A DNA stretch of 39,226 nt from Streptomyces sparsogenes. Its GTDB lineage: Bacteria > Actinomycetota > Actinomycetes > Streptomycetales > Streptomycetaceae. Within the stretch, counting starts at the first letter, position 1. Each line of letters opens with the position of its first letter. The translations under genes were made by a program, and so were the position numbers. The notes under the pieces were generated by a model. It was not told the DNA's origin. It made no database searches and saw nothing but the letters and a program-made list of their open reading frames with translations. The stretch covers positions 1 through 39,226 of the forward strand of contig NZ_MAXF01000210.1 of NCBI RefSeq assembly GCF_001704635.1, read 5' to 3'. Shown piece by piece: positions 1 through 7,241 of this stretch.

Positions 1-170
1 ACTACAACTCCCGGCACCAGACGGCACAGGGGCTCGCCATCGCGCTGCGCGGCGCGGACGGCCACGAAAGCCCCTACTACTCCGTCGTCATGAAGGGCCA
101 GAAGCAGCAGTTCAGCTGGAACGAGGCCGACGTGCTGAACTGGAACACCGAGAAGCCCTACGACTTCTGA
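1..170 (+). CDS. C-terminal end of an unidentified protein (partial)
   Basis: The open frame read from position 3 runs without a stop to TGA at 168-170 and gives about 55 residues ending in NTEKPYDF. It enters from outside the window, so its start and most of its length are missing. The tail is rich in aromatic and polar residues (HESPYYSVV, QQFSWNEADVLNW) and has no membrane segment. I do not recognise the family. Codon use fits a real high-GC gene, and a strong hairpin lies 30 bases after the stop, which supports this being a true gene end. No function is proposed. Confidence 0.6.
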   Translation, partial: YNSRHQTAQGLAIALRGADGHESPYYSVVMKGQKQQFSWNEADVLNWNTEKPYDF

Positions 171-200
171 CATGCCGCCCGCCGACGAGGCGCCATCCCC

Positions 201-237
201 GCCGTGCCGCACCGCGCGTCCCTCACTGCGGCACGGC
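201..237 (+). terminator. Hairpin terminator after the partial first gene
   Basis: Perfect 11-bp arms, GCCGTGCCGCA (201-211) and TGCGGCACGGC (227-237), enclose a 15-base loop. There is no T-tract, as is usual for intrinsic terminators in high-GC actinobacteria. It lies 30 bases after the stop of the partial gene. Confidence 0.6.
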
Positions 238-521
238 CTCTGCCGGGGCGCCATCCGACGGACCACCAGCAGGCCTTCCCCGCGTTCACGGCAGCACGGA
301 GCGCGGCGTTCGACGTGACGAGCTCCAATGTGCGGCGCCCCAGCCCCGTGTATTGCGCCGCGCTGTTCCGGGTGGAGCTGGCCCTTGAGGCTAATTTTGC
401 CCGGCCACAGCCGGAGTGATGTCATCCGATTCAGCTAGCATGCGTGGACGACTTGGGCGCCGCGGGGCACGAGGCCTTCGTCCTGCCCGGGAAGCTGCGT
501 AGCGGAAACGGGGGAACGACC
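238..521. other. Intergenic stretch, no gene supported
   Basis: This stretch separates the first hairpin from the WXG-like gene. A weak 71-codon open frame (204-419) crosses it, but it begins inside the hairpin, has no ribosome binding site and has an unremarkable arginine/alanine-rich composition, so I do not call it. The part just before 522 presumably holds the promoter and leader of the WXG-like gene; no clear -10/-35 pair stands out. Confidence 0.5.
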
Positions 522-1076
522 ATGGGGACTCTCACTTACACGGACCTCGTCGGGGCCGATCTCGGAAAGCTCAGTACCGCGGTCACGGACTGGAAGTCCG
601 TTGTCGATGGCCTGAAGGAGCTGATGAACGACGCGCGTTCGGGCCTGCTGAAGAAGTCGGAGGGCGCGCGGTGGGCCGGGCTCAACGCGACCGTCACGGG
701 TGAGTTCGTCGGCAAGACCGCGAAAGAATTCGAGGATCTGTACAAGGAGGCCAGCAGCGTCTGGGCAATCCTGGACGACGCGCATTCCCAGCTGACTGCG
801 ATTCAGTCCAAGGTCAAGTCGCTCGTGGCAAGCGCGCAGGACGACGGGTTCCAGATCTCCGACGACTCCGACGGCACCGTGAGTTTCCGTGAGGTCGGGG
901 ACGGCGGGTCGTGGTGGTCTCTGGACTCCCCGCAGTCATACACCGAAGCCGTCAATCATGAGATTCGCCGGGCCGTCACGGTCGACGGCATGGCCAAGCG
1001 CGCCCTGGCCAAGATCCACGGCGGAGACCCGTCCGACGCGGGCCACGCCCAGTACCACTCTCTGCTGGACGCATAA
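522..1076 (+). CDS. WXG100/ESAT-6-like helical protein, orphan
   Basis: A 184-aa protein. The ATG at 522 follows GGGGGA at a good distance; the same frame extends upstream to 444 but without a better start. It is predicted to be mainly helical, with Trp-Ala-Gly at residues 51-53 in the turn between two helices (about 14-45 and 55-105), the arrangement typical of WXG100 proteins. It is longer than the usual 100 aa because of a C-terminal extension from about 110 to 184. Such proteins are normally secreted by type VII systems or act as the N-terminal partner of a toxin. No ESX gene or toxin lies next to it: the next gene is a TetR regulator on the opposite strand, so its partner is lost or elsewhere. 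The WXG assignment rests on the motif and helix pattern. Confidence 0.6.
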   Translation: MGTLTYTDLVGADLGKLSTAVTDWKSVVDGLKELMNDARSGLLKKSEGARWAGLNATVTGEFVGKTAKEFEDLYKEASSVWAILDDAHSQLTAIQSKVKSLVASAQDDGFQISDDSDGTVSFREVGDGGSWWSLDSPQSYTEAVNHEIRRAVTVDGMAKRALAKIHGGDPSDAGHAQYHSLLDA

Positions 1077-1086
1077 CGGCGGAGCG

Positions 1087-1653
1087 TCATCCGTCAGTCG
1101 AGCCGAGGAGCCCTGTCACGAGCTGATGCGCGTAGGCGGCGTCGAGCCCGTCCGGGCGGAAGAGGATGCGGTACATCACCGGGCCGACGACGCGGTCGAG
1201 GACCATTTCGACGTCGGGCGCGCTCTCCCCTCGATCGGCCGCGCGGGTGAGGATGACGTCGATCTGCTCGGCCGCGTAGGCGGAGCACTGGCCGGCGTTG
1301 CTGCCGTCCGGGTCGCCCAGCAGGGCGTCGCGGATGTAGGCGCGGCCCGTCGGGGAGGCCATTTCCTCGAGGAACTGCTCGGCCCAAGCCTCGAGATCGG
1401 ACCGCAGATCCCCTTTCTCCTCCGGTGCGGTTTCGGGCCGCAGGCGCTCAATCGCCACGTCCGACAACAGCTCCTGAAGGTCGCCCCACCGACGGTAGAT
1501 CGTGGAAGGGGTGACTCCGGCCCGGGCGGCCACCAGGGGGACGGTCAGACCCTCCCGGCCCACCTCCGACTCGAGCTCGCGCACGGCGGCGTGCACCGAC
1601 GCCTGCACCCTGGCGCTGCGCCCACCGGGGCGCACCATCGGTTTTCGACCCAT
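1087..1653 (-). CDS. TetR-family transcriptional regulator (amidase/hydrolase locus)
   Basis: A 188-aa repressor. The N-terminal helix-turn-helix lies around residues 35-60 (VPLVAARAGVTPSTIYRRWG), where STIYRRWG is a typical TetR recognition helix; the rest is the helical ligand-binding domain. The ATG at 1653 follows AAGGTGG. A 23-bp near-palindrome (1663-1685) overlaps this ribosome binding site, so autorepression is likely. The same sequence occurs twice between the AtzG-like and hydrolase genes about 1.7 kb away, which makes this protein the likely regulator of both. It runs in the same direction as the amidase but has its own upstream region. The ligand is unknown; a substrate or product of the amidase is a reasonable guess. 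Its end converges on the WXG-like gene with a 10-base gap. Confidence 0.9.
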   Translation of the reverse strand: MGRKPMVRPGGRSARVQASVHAAVRELESEVGREGLTVPLVAARAGVTPSTIYRRWGDLQELLSDVAIERLRPETAPEEKGDLRSDLEAWAEQFLEEMASPTGRAYIRDALLGDPDGSNAGQCSAYAAEQIDVILTRAADRGESAPDVEMVLDRVVGPVMYRILFRPDGLDAAYAHQLVTGLLGSTDG

Positions 1654-1662
1654 GCACCCACC

Positions 1663-1685
1663 TTAAAGCAAATTTGTTGCTTCAA
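1663..1685. promoter_or_regulatory. TetR operator copy 1
   Basis: Near-palindrome TTAAAGCAA-N5-TTGCTTCAA, with only one mismatch between the 9-bp arms. It starts 10 bases before the tetR ATG and touches its ribosome binding site. Two related copies (3394-3416 and 3440-3462) sit in the divergent promoter region of the target genes, which supports a specific operator. Confidence 0.75.
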
Positions 1686-1740
1686 GCGCCCCGGTCCCGG
1701 TCGGTCGGCCGGTGCCCGCGTTCGTCCGTTCGCCCGTTCG

Positions 1741-3126
1741 TCACACCGTCGCGAGTTGGCGCGCGGGCTGTGTCTGCTCGTAGGCGTGGCCCATCCGCAG
1801 GAGCACGGGTTCCCCGAGGGGTCGGCCGAGCAGCTGCATGCCGATCGGCAGGCCCGCCGTGTCGTCGCCGACCGGTACCGAGAGTGAGGGCACCCCGGTG
1901 ATGTTGGCTGGGGCCGAGAGGCGTACGTAGGCGTCGGCCACGCCCTCCACGGTGCCGTCGGACCAGGTGACGGTGTCCTGGCCGGCCTTCACCGCGGTCA
2001 CCGGGACCGTGGGAGCGGCGATCACGTCGACGTCGTCCAGCAGGCGGGCCCAGGCCTGCCGCATAAGGGTGCGGGCGCGCTGGGCGCGCACGTAGTCCCC
2101 GGCGGGCATGAGTTCCCCGGCCTCGAGGAGGATGCGCACGTCCGCCTGGTACAGCTCGGGGACCGCGCGCAGGGTGCGCTCGTGGTAGGCGGTGGCCTCC
2201 GGCACCATCAGGCCCCACTGCGTGGCCTGGATGTAGCGCGTCATGGGGATCTCGACCTCGACGAGGCGGGCGCCGAGGCTCTCGAGCGTGTCGATGGCGC
2301 GCCGGACGGCTGCCTCGACCTCCGGGTCGACGTGGTCGAAGTAGTAGTTGCGCGGCACTCCGACGCGCAGGCCGGTCAGGTCCGTGCCCGCGCCCGGCCG
2401 GTAGTCCCCGGACGTGGCGAGGGAGGCGGGGTCGCGGGGGTCGTGGCCGGCCAGGGCGGCGAGGACCAGTGCGGCGTCCTCGACGGTGCGGGTGATCGGC
2501 CCGACGTGGTCCAGGGACCAGGACAGCGACGTGACACCGTGGCGGGGGACGAGGCCGTACGTCGGCTTGAGGCCGACGACGCCGTTGAGCGCGGATGGCA
2601 CGCGGATCGATCCGCCCGTGTCGGTACCCAGGGCGAAGGTCGCGGTGCCCGCGGCGACCGCGACGGCCGATCCGCCACTGGAGCCGCCGGCGACGCGGTC
2701 CCGGTCCCGGGCGTTGTGGGTCTGCGGGGTTGTCAGCCCGTAGGCGAACTCGTGGGTGTGTGTTTTGCCGATCAGAATCGCGCCGGCCGCGGCCAGGCGG
2801 GCGGCGACCGTGCTGTCGGTGTCTGCGCGGTGGTCCGCGCGTACCCTGGAACTGGCCGTGGTGGCCGCCCCGGCGACATCGATCAGGTCCTTCAGGCCCA
2901 TGGGGATGCCCTGCAGCGGGCCGCGCAGCCGGCCGGCCGCGACATCCCGCTCGGCCTCGCGCGCCGCCCGGCGGGCCTGCTCCGGGGTGACGGTGACGTA
3001 GGCCTCCAGCTGCGGCTCCACCTTCGCGAGGCGGTCCAGTACGGAGTCCACCAGCTCGACCGGGGACAGCTTCCGGGTCCGGATCGCCTCAGACGCTGCC
3101 GTGAGGGACAGTTCATACGGCTGCAT
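1741..3126 (-). CDS. Amidase-signature hydrolase (AtzE/GatA-like)
   Basis: A 461-aa amidase-signature enzyme; members hydrolyse C-N bonds with a Ser-cisSer-Lys triad. The triad is visible as Lys79 (GLKDLIDVAG), Ser149 in GGSSGGS and Ser173 in DTGGSIRVPS, with the usual 24-residue spacing between the serines. No signal peptide is present, so it should be cytosolic. The ATG at 3126 follows GAGAGGAGAA; a longer open frame continues upstream but out of the family alignment. The first 14 bases overlap the end of the AtzG-like gene, so translation is probably coupled. A dedicated GatC/AtzG-type partner is known for AtzE, the 1-carboxybiuret hydrolase, which suggests a small urea-, biuret- or amide-type substrate, but the sequence does not fix the substrate. 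Likely controlled by the TetR at 1087-1653. Confidence 0.9.
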   Translation of the reverse strand: MQPYELSLTAASEAIRTRKLSPVELVDSVLDRLAKVEPQLEAYVTVTPEQARRAAREAERDVAAGRLRGPLQGIPMGLKDLIDVAGAATTASSRVRADHRADTDSTVAARLAAAGAILIGKTHTHEFAYGLTTPQTHNARDRDRVAGGSSGGSAVAVAAGTATFALGTDTGGSIRVPSALNGVVGLKPTYGLVPRHGVTSLSWSLDHVGPITRTVEDAALVLAALAGHDPRDPASLATSGDYRPGAGTDLTGLRVGVPRNYYFDHVDPEVEAAVRRAIDTLESLGARLVEVEIPMTRYIQATQWGLMVPEATAYHERTLRAVPELYQADVRILLEAGELMPAGDYVRAQRARTLMRQAWARLLDDVDVIAAPTVPVTAVKAGQDTVTWSDGTVEGVADAYVRLSAPANITGVPSLSVPVGDDTAGLPIGMQLLGRPLGEPVLLRMGHAYEQTQPARQLATV

Positions 3127-3322
3127 CGCGCTTCTCCTCTCCCGCTCGGTAGGCGGCGGCAGGCGGGGTGTCGCCGAAGTCCAGTTCCCGCAGGACCGCG
3201 ACGACGGAGTGGATGTGGTCGGCGGTGGCGGCCACCGCGGCGTGGCGGTCGGCCGGAAGCGGGAGACCGGCACGGGCGGCCCAGCGGGCCGCTTCCGGTG
3301 GTGTGAGTTCATCGGCGGACAT
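3113..3322 (-). CDS. AtzG-like (DUF4089-type) small amidase partner
   Basis: A 69-aa protein. The ATG at 3322 follows AGGAGGAA. The pattern PPEAARWAARAGLPLPADRHAAV, then a leucine/valine helix, and a tail ending near DTPPAAAYRAGEE matches the small AtzG-like family: an early helix with a 'GLPLP' turn, a second helix, and a Pro-rich end carrying a 'P..YR' motif. AtzG resembles GatC and wraps around the amidase AtzE as a stabilising subunit. Its gene lies directly upstream of the amidase and overlaps it by 14 bases, the arrangement expected for a fixed-ratio complex. This is a short gene whose identity rests on pattern and context, but both agree well. Confidence 0.75.
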   Translation of the reverse strand: MSADELTPPEAARWAARAGLPLPADRHAAVAATADHIHSVVAVLRELDFGDTPPAAAYRAGEEKRDAAV

Positions 3323-3393
3323 GGACGTTTCCTCCTGATCGGACTGGAGCGACGGTGATCGGACGGGAGCGACGGAGCAGCAACCCCACCCAG

Positions 3394-3416
3394 CAAAAGC
3401 TAATGGTTTGCTTTAA
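3394..3416. promoter_or_regulatory. TetR operator copy 2
   Basis: The core AAGC-TAATGG-TTTGCTTTAA matches the reverse complement of copy 1 at AAGC.A....TTTGCTTTAA. It lies 72 bases upstream of the AtzG-like gene, on the amidase side of the divergent region. Confidence 0.6.
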
Positions 3417-3439
3417 GCGACTCTAGGGCCTACGGTGCC

Positions 3440-3462
3440 TTAAGGCAAATCCATTGCGTTTA
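3440..3462. promoter_or_regulatory. TetR operator copy 3
   Basis: TTAAGGCAAAT-CCA-TTGCGTTTA matches copy 1 at 16 of 23 positions in the same register (TTAA.GCAAAT...TTGC.T). It lies 100 bases upstream of the metallo-hydrolase start. The centres of copies 2 and 3 are 46 bases apart. Confidence 0.6.
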
Positions 3463-3561
3463 GCGGGCCGGCGCGCGGGGGGGCAGCACTCACCGCGTCA
3501 CGGCGCACGGCATTCCACGCCGCGGACCATCACCTCCACCGAAGACCAGGGGAACACGACC

Positions 3562-4488
3562 ATGAACACCTCACCGGCCGACGAGACCACCGCCACCCCC
3601 TCGTGGACCGTGGGCGACATCACCGTCCACCGCGTCGACGAGACCCCCCTGCCCCCCGCGACCGGACCCTGGCTACTACCGGACGCCACCACGGACGTCG
3701 TCAACCAACAGGACTGGCTGCGCCCCGACTTCGCCGACCACGAGGGCACCCTGCACCTCGACAGCCACAGCTTCGCCTTCACCATCGGTGGAGTGCGCGT
3801 CCTGGTCGACACCGGCATCGGCAACGGCAAGACGCGAGCCAACCCCGCCTGGCACGACCTGCGGACCGATTACCTGGAGCGCCTCACCGCCGCCGGATAC
3901 GCCCCGGACACCCTCGACTTGGTGATCCTCACCCACCTGCACACCGACCACGTCGGTTGGAACACACGGGAAGTCAACGGCACGTGGGTCCCCACCTTCC
4001 CCACCGCCCGCTATGTCACCTCCCGCGTCGAGCGGGAGTTCTGGGCCGGCTACGACATGGACGAGCCGCGCGAGCAGATGTTCCGCGACTCCGTGATCCC
4101 GGTCGAGGAGGCGGGCCTGCTCGACACCGTCGACGTCCCCGCCGAGGGCGCCGAGATCGTGCCCGGCCTGCGCCTGCTGTCCACTCCCGGGCACACCCCC
4201 GGCCACATCGCCGTCCGACTGACCAGCGAGGGTGAGACGGCACTGATCACCGGCGACTGCATCCACCACCCGGTCCAGTTCGCCCACCCCTCCATCGGCT
4301 CCTGCGTCGATATCGATCCGGAGCAGTCCGAGGCATCGCGCCGCCGGCTGCTCGGCTCGCTCGCCGGCACCGGCGCGCTTGTGCTGGGCACCCACTTCCC
4401 GCCGCCCACCGCCGGCCACGTGGTCCCCCATGGCGACGCCTTCCGGCTCTCGCCCGTCCCCCCTGCGCCGCAGGTCGCCCCGCACTGA
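3562..4488 (+). CDS. Metallo-beta-lactamase-fold hydrolase
   Basis: A 308-aa protein. The ATG at 3562 follows AGGGGAA; an in-frame upstream extension to 3454 would run through an operator and is unlikely. The zinc-binding signature is complete: His125-x-His127-x-Asp129-His130 (THLHTDHVGW), then TPGHTPGH near residue 213 and the bridging Asp in TGDCIHH near 233. The fold and spacing resemble the lactonase/esterase-like branch rather than true beta-lactamases. There is no signal peptide. It is transcribed away from the AtzG-like/amidase pair, with two TetR operators between, so it probably acts in the same pathway, perhaps opening a ring or ester before or after amide cleavage. The substrate is unknown. 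Confidence 0.88.
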   Translation: MNTSPADETTATPSWTVGDITVHRVDETPLPPATGPWLLPDATTDVVNQQDWLRPDFADHEGTLHLDSHSFAFTIGGVRVLVDTGIGNGKTRANPAWHDLRTDYLERLTAAGYAPDTLDLVILTHLHTDHVGWNTREVNGTWVPTFPTARYVTSRVEREFWAGYDMDEPREQMFRDSVIPVEEAGLLDTVDVPAEGAEIVPGLRLLSTPGHTPGHIAVRLTSEGETALITGDCIHHPVQFAHPSIGSCVDIDPEQSEASRRRLLGSLAGTGALVLGTHFPPPTAGHVVPHGDAFRLSPVPPAPQVAPH

Positions 4489-4587
4489 CCCGGGACCGGT
4501 ACCGCCGGTGGCCGGGGCGCGGACCCTGCTGCTCGTCCGGCCCGACACGGTGGCGTGCGCCGGCAGCGTGAACTACTCAGGCGACGC

Positions 4588-4659
4588 CATGCCGCGACCT
4601 GGGAAATCCTCCGCGATCATGGCGTCCCGCCCGCGCCCGAGCGGCAGACCACCACCACC
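4588..4659 (+). pseudogene. Remnant of an IS integrase-type transposase
   Basis: In the frame starting at 4555, a short stretch reads HAATWEILRDHGVPPAPER followed by a run of threonines. This resembles the segment just before the DDE catalytic core of IS481/IS3-like integrases in actinobacteria (pattern 'TVWEIL...GI.PAP.R'). Only about 24 codons are recognisable; no DDE residues or terminal repeats were found. The surrounding 180 bases between the hydrolase and the LysR gene hold nothing else. The call is by memory of the motif and is tentative. Confidence 0.4.
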
Positions 4660-4669
4660 TCACCGGTGC

Positions 4670-5521
4670 TCAGTGGCGGTACGCGGCTGTCGCGATCTCG
4701 ACGAAGGAGCGGATCAACGGGTTGGTGTCAGCTTCGTTCCACACCGCCACCACTCGGCTCGGCGCCATGTCGATCAGCGGTACCACGGCCAGCTCCGTCG
4801 GCAGGTCGTGTCCGAGCGGGGCGAGGCCGACCGTGCCGTTCCACAGCACGGCCTGCAGGCATTCCTGGACAGCGCGCACCACGGGGCCCTCGCGCGGCCT
4901 GCCGCCGTTCCAGTACGACTGCCAGAGGGGGTCGGTGCCCTGCGGGAACCGAAACCAGCGGCGTTGGCTGAGGTCGGCCAGCCGCAGCCGGTGGTGGCGG
5001 GCCAGCGGATCATCGGTGCGCAGGACCACGCCGACCGGGTCGGTCCGCAGCGCACGCACCGTCAGGGCGGTCTCGTCGAACGGCGCTCGGGTCAAGGCAA
5101 TGTCGACCAGTCCGGCGCGCAGCCCGCACGTGGGGTCGGTCAGATCGGTGTCGCGGATGCGGATCTCGATGCCGGGGTGGCGCCGGCGGTAGGCGGCGGC
5201 CAGCCTGGTCACTCCCGGGTCGGTGCCGTCACCCAGGATGCCGACGGTGATGGTCGTGACGCCGGCCGCCGCGCTCACGCGTTCACGGACGCGGTCGGCG
5301 TGGTCGAGCAGGGCCCGCGCCTCGTCGAGCAGCACCGTGCCCACCGGTGTGAGCGCGACGCCGGCGGGCGAGCGGGCGAACAGCAGGGCCCCGACATCGG
5401 CCTCCAACTGCTTGATCGCCCGGCTCAGCGGCGGCTGGCTCATATGCAGTCGGGTGGCGGCCCGGCCGAAGTGGAGTTCCTCGGCGACCGCCACGAAGTA
5501 GCGCAAGGTCCGTAGCTCCAC
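4670..5521 (-). CDS. LysR-family transcriptional regulator
   Basis: A 283-aa protein. The GTG at 5521 gives the standard LysR opening (VELRTLRYFVAVAEELHFGR), with the winged helix at residues 1-60 (RAATRLHMSQPPLSRAIKQLE) followed by the two-lobed periplasmic-binding-like effector domain from about 88. The same open frame extends a further 650 bases upstream, antisense to the cupin gene, but that part is not LysR-like. It is divergent from the cupin gene with 75 bases between starts and a T-N11-A element in the gap, the classic arrangement of a LysR regulator with its target. The effector is unknown. Confidence 0.9.
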   Translation of the reverse strand: MELRTLRYFVAVAEELHFGRAATRLHMSQPPLSRAIKQLEADVGALLFARSPAGVALTPVGTVLLDEARALLDHADRVRERVSAAAGVTTITVGILGDGTDPGVTRLAAAYRRRHPGIEIRIRDTDLTDPTCGLRAGLVDIALTRAPFDETALTVRALRTDPVGVVLRTDDPLARHHRLRLADLSQRRWFRFPQGTDPLWQSYWNGGRPREGPVVRAVQECLQAVLWNGTVGLAPLGHDLPTELAVVPLIDMAPSRVVAVWNEADTNPLIRSFVEIATAAYRH

Positions 5522-5529
5522 CCTGCAAC

Positions 5530-5546
5530 GATATCCACCAGGTATC
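5530..5546. promoter_or_regulatory. Putative LysR box between lysR and cupin genes
   Basis: GATA-N9-TATC, an interrupted dyad containing the T-N11-A core (T5532, A5544). It lies 9 bases upstream of the lysR GTG and about 50 bases upstream of the cupin start, where a LysR protein would regulate both. Confidence 0.5.
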
Positions 5547-5596
5547 GGCGCCACGGGACAGGTCTTGGACACGAGCAGGGCCCCGGCGGTGCACTC

Positions 5597-6085
5597 GTGA
5601 GCATGACCGAAGAAGCCAAGACCAGCGACCCGCAAGCCGCCCCCGCCCTCTCTGTGGTGGGTCCCGGCGACGGCGAGACGATCGTTCTGGGCACCACACG
5701 CATGCGCGTCCTGGAGGACGGCAGCCACACCGGCCACCGCCTCGCGATCGCCGAGTCCGTCCTCGCCCCGCACACCCAGGGACCGCCCCAGCACCGCCAC
5801 GCCCGACACGACGAGGGCTTCTACATCCTCTCCGGCACCGTGCGGTTCACCGTCGGAGACGAGGACTACGACGCCACCCCGGGCACACTCGTGATGGTCC
5901 CGCCCGGTACCCCGCACACCTTCGCCAACCTGACCGACCAACCCGCCGTCATGCTCAGCACCTTCACCCCCGATCTGTACGTGCAGTACTTCCGAGACCT
6001 CCAGGACGCGCTCGCCGGCGGCCGCCCGCTGACGCCACAGGCCAACATCGACGCGATGAACCGCTACGCAACCGAACCCGCCTGA
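5597..6085 (+). CDS. Cupin-domain protein
   Basis: A 162-aa single-domain cupin. Motif 1 is PPQHRHARHDEGFYILSG (about residues 63-80), which carries the His-x-His...Glu metal ligands. Motif 2 is PGTLVMVPPGTPHTF (about 95-110), which carries the last histidine. A C-terminal helix follows. Start choice is uncertain: GTG 5597 or ATG 5603, neither with a strong ribosome binding site. Cupins of this size may be dioxygenases, isomerases or sensors, and nothing here fixes which. It is the likely target of the divergent LysR and is followed directly by a strong terminator, so it forms a one-gene unit. Confidence 0.85.
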   Translation: MSMTEEAKTSDPQAAPALSVVGPGDGETIVLGTTRMRVLEDGSHTGHRLAIAESVLAPHTQGPPQHRHARHDEGFYILSGTVRFTVGDEDYDATPGTLVMVPPGTPHTFANLTDQPAVMLSTFTPDLYVQYFRDLQDALAGGRPLTPQANIDAMNRYATEPA

Positions 6086-6113
6086 AGCCGCCGGGCCGCA
6101 CGGCCCGGCGGCT
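6086..6113 (+). terminator. Terminator of the cupin gene
   Basis: A 12-bp perfect stem (AGCCGCCGGGCC / GGCCCGGCGGCT) with loop GCAC begins immediately after the cupin stop codon. Confidence 0.75.
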
Positions 6114-6198
6114 CCCCTTCCGACCGGCGGGGGCTGTGCGACGTACGCGCGATGGCGCTCTTTCCCGTTCACGGTCCGTGCGATAGCGTGCCCGCTTA

Positions 6199-6213
6199 TT
6201 TCGATTTCCGAAA
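6199..6213. promoter_or_regulatory. Small dyad upstream of the PhzF-like gene
   Basis: TTTCG-ATTTC-CGAAA, perfect 5-bp arms, lies 15 bases before the ATG at 6229 in an unusually AT-rich stretch. It could be an operator or part of the promoter; no regulator can be assigned. Confidence 0.3.
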
Positions 6214-6228
6214 CGATCGGTGTGTGTC

Positions 6229-7140
6229 ATGCATGATCTTCCCTCCGGTACGACCGCCACGGGCGGCGCCGGCCCGTCGGTCACGCTCGTGCACGCCTGC
6301 CTGCGTGACGGAGTGGGCGGCAGCCCGACCGCGGTACTGGAGGAGACGGGCCTCGGCGAGGTGGAGCGCCGCGGGATCCCGGCCGCCCTGGGAACGTCGC
6401 ATGCCGTCTTCGTCTCGGTCGAGTCCGATGCCCCCGCTCACCCCGGCGCCGGTCCTGTGGTGTCGCTGCGGTTCTTCACGGCCGCCGGTGAACTGCCCGC
6501 GTGTGGCCACGGCACCATTGCCGCCATGGCGTTCCTCGCCGAGCGGTCGGGACAGGACGAGTACCACGCCGCCCTTCGCAGCGGGGGGCGCGTCGTCGCG
6601 GGCCGGGCCGTCCGGACCGGCGGGCAGTTCACCTCCTCGTTCGACTGGGGACCGGTCGGGATCGGGGAACCGGAGCCGGACGCGCACCGTCCCGTGCTCG
6701 ACGCTCTCGGTGTACCCCCGGAGCTGCCCGCGCCCGGGGCGAGGGTCGCCGAACTCGGCCGGCGGCGACTGCTCGTTCCCGTGGCCACGCAGCACGCGCT
6801 CCAAGCGCTCACACCGGACTTCGGCCGGCTCGCCGAGGCATGCGACCGCCTCGGCCTGCTCGGCTGCTACGCCTACAGCCCGCCGTCGGCAGCCGGACGC
6901 CTCGCCGCCCGCATGTTCGCCCCCTCCATCGGCGTCCCGGAGGACATCGCGAACGCCAACAGCACCGCCTGCCTCGCCGCCCTGCTCGCCGGCGAATGCG
7001 GCACCGGCATCACCGTGGACATGGGCGACGCCCTCGGCACCCCCGCAACCATCACTGCTTCCGCTCGCCTGACCGAGGCCGGACCGGTCGCGCTCGTCGG
7101 GGGCACGTCGGCGATCGAACGCGTCGTATCCCTGCCATGA
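6229..7140 (+). CDS. PhzF-family isomerase/epimerase-like protein
   Basis: A 303-aa protein of the PhzF/DAP-epimerase fold. Recognisable parts are FVSVE near residue 65, RFFTAAGELPACGHGTIAAM (about 84-103, the conserved 'GH' active-site loop) and FAPSIGVPED (about 229-238, the second-lobe motif). ATG 6229 is preferred over GTG 6220. Oddities: the family's catalytic glutamate, normally in an 'SET.F' context, appears as His in LGTSHAVFV, and the usual 'DPATGSA' appears as DIANANSTA. The chemistry may therefore differ from phenazine-type isomerases, or activity may be lost. It stands alone between a cupin terminator and an HxlR gene and shows no sign of a phenazine cluster. Confidence 0.8.
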   Translation: MHDLPSGTTATGGAGPSVTLVHACLRDGVGGSPTAVLEETGLGEVERRGIPAALGTSHAVFVSVESDAPAHPGAGPVVSLRFFTAAGELPACGHGTIAAMAFLAERSGQDEYHAALRSGGRVVAGRAVRTGGQFTSSFDWGPVGIGEPEPDAHRPVLDALGVPPELPAPGARVAELGRRRLLVPVATQHALQALTPDFGRLAEACDRLGLLGCYAYSPPSAAGRLAARMFAPSIGVPEDIANANSTACLAALLAGECGTGITVDMGDALGTPATITASARLTEAGPVALVGGTSAIERVVSLP

Positions 7141-7241
7141 CCTGCCCGCCGGCTTTCCCAGGCCGAGGCCGGCGCCCCGCGGACGATGCCCCCTGACCAC
7201 CTCGAGGCCGACTCGGCCGCTCAAGCGCCGCAAGGAGGGTC

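Noticed and set aside
204..419. 71-codon open frame on the plus strand
   Set aside because: Starts inside a terminator hairpin, no ribosome binding site, composition like random high-GC sequence.
4673..6172. 500-codon version of the LysR protein starting at 6172
   Set aside because: The extra 217 residues are antisense to the cupin gene; the GTG at 5521 gives the standard LysR N-terminus.
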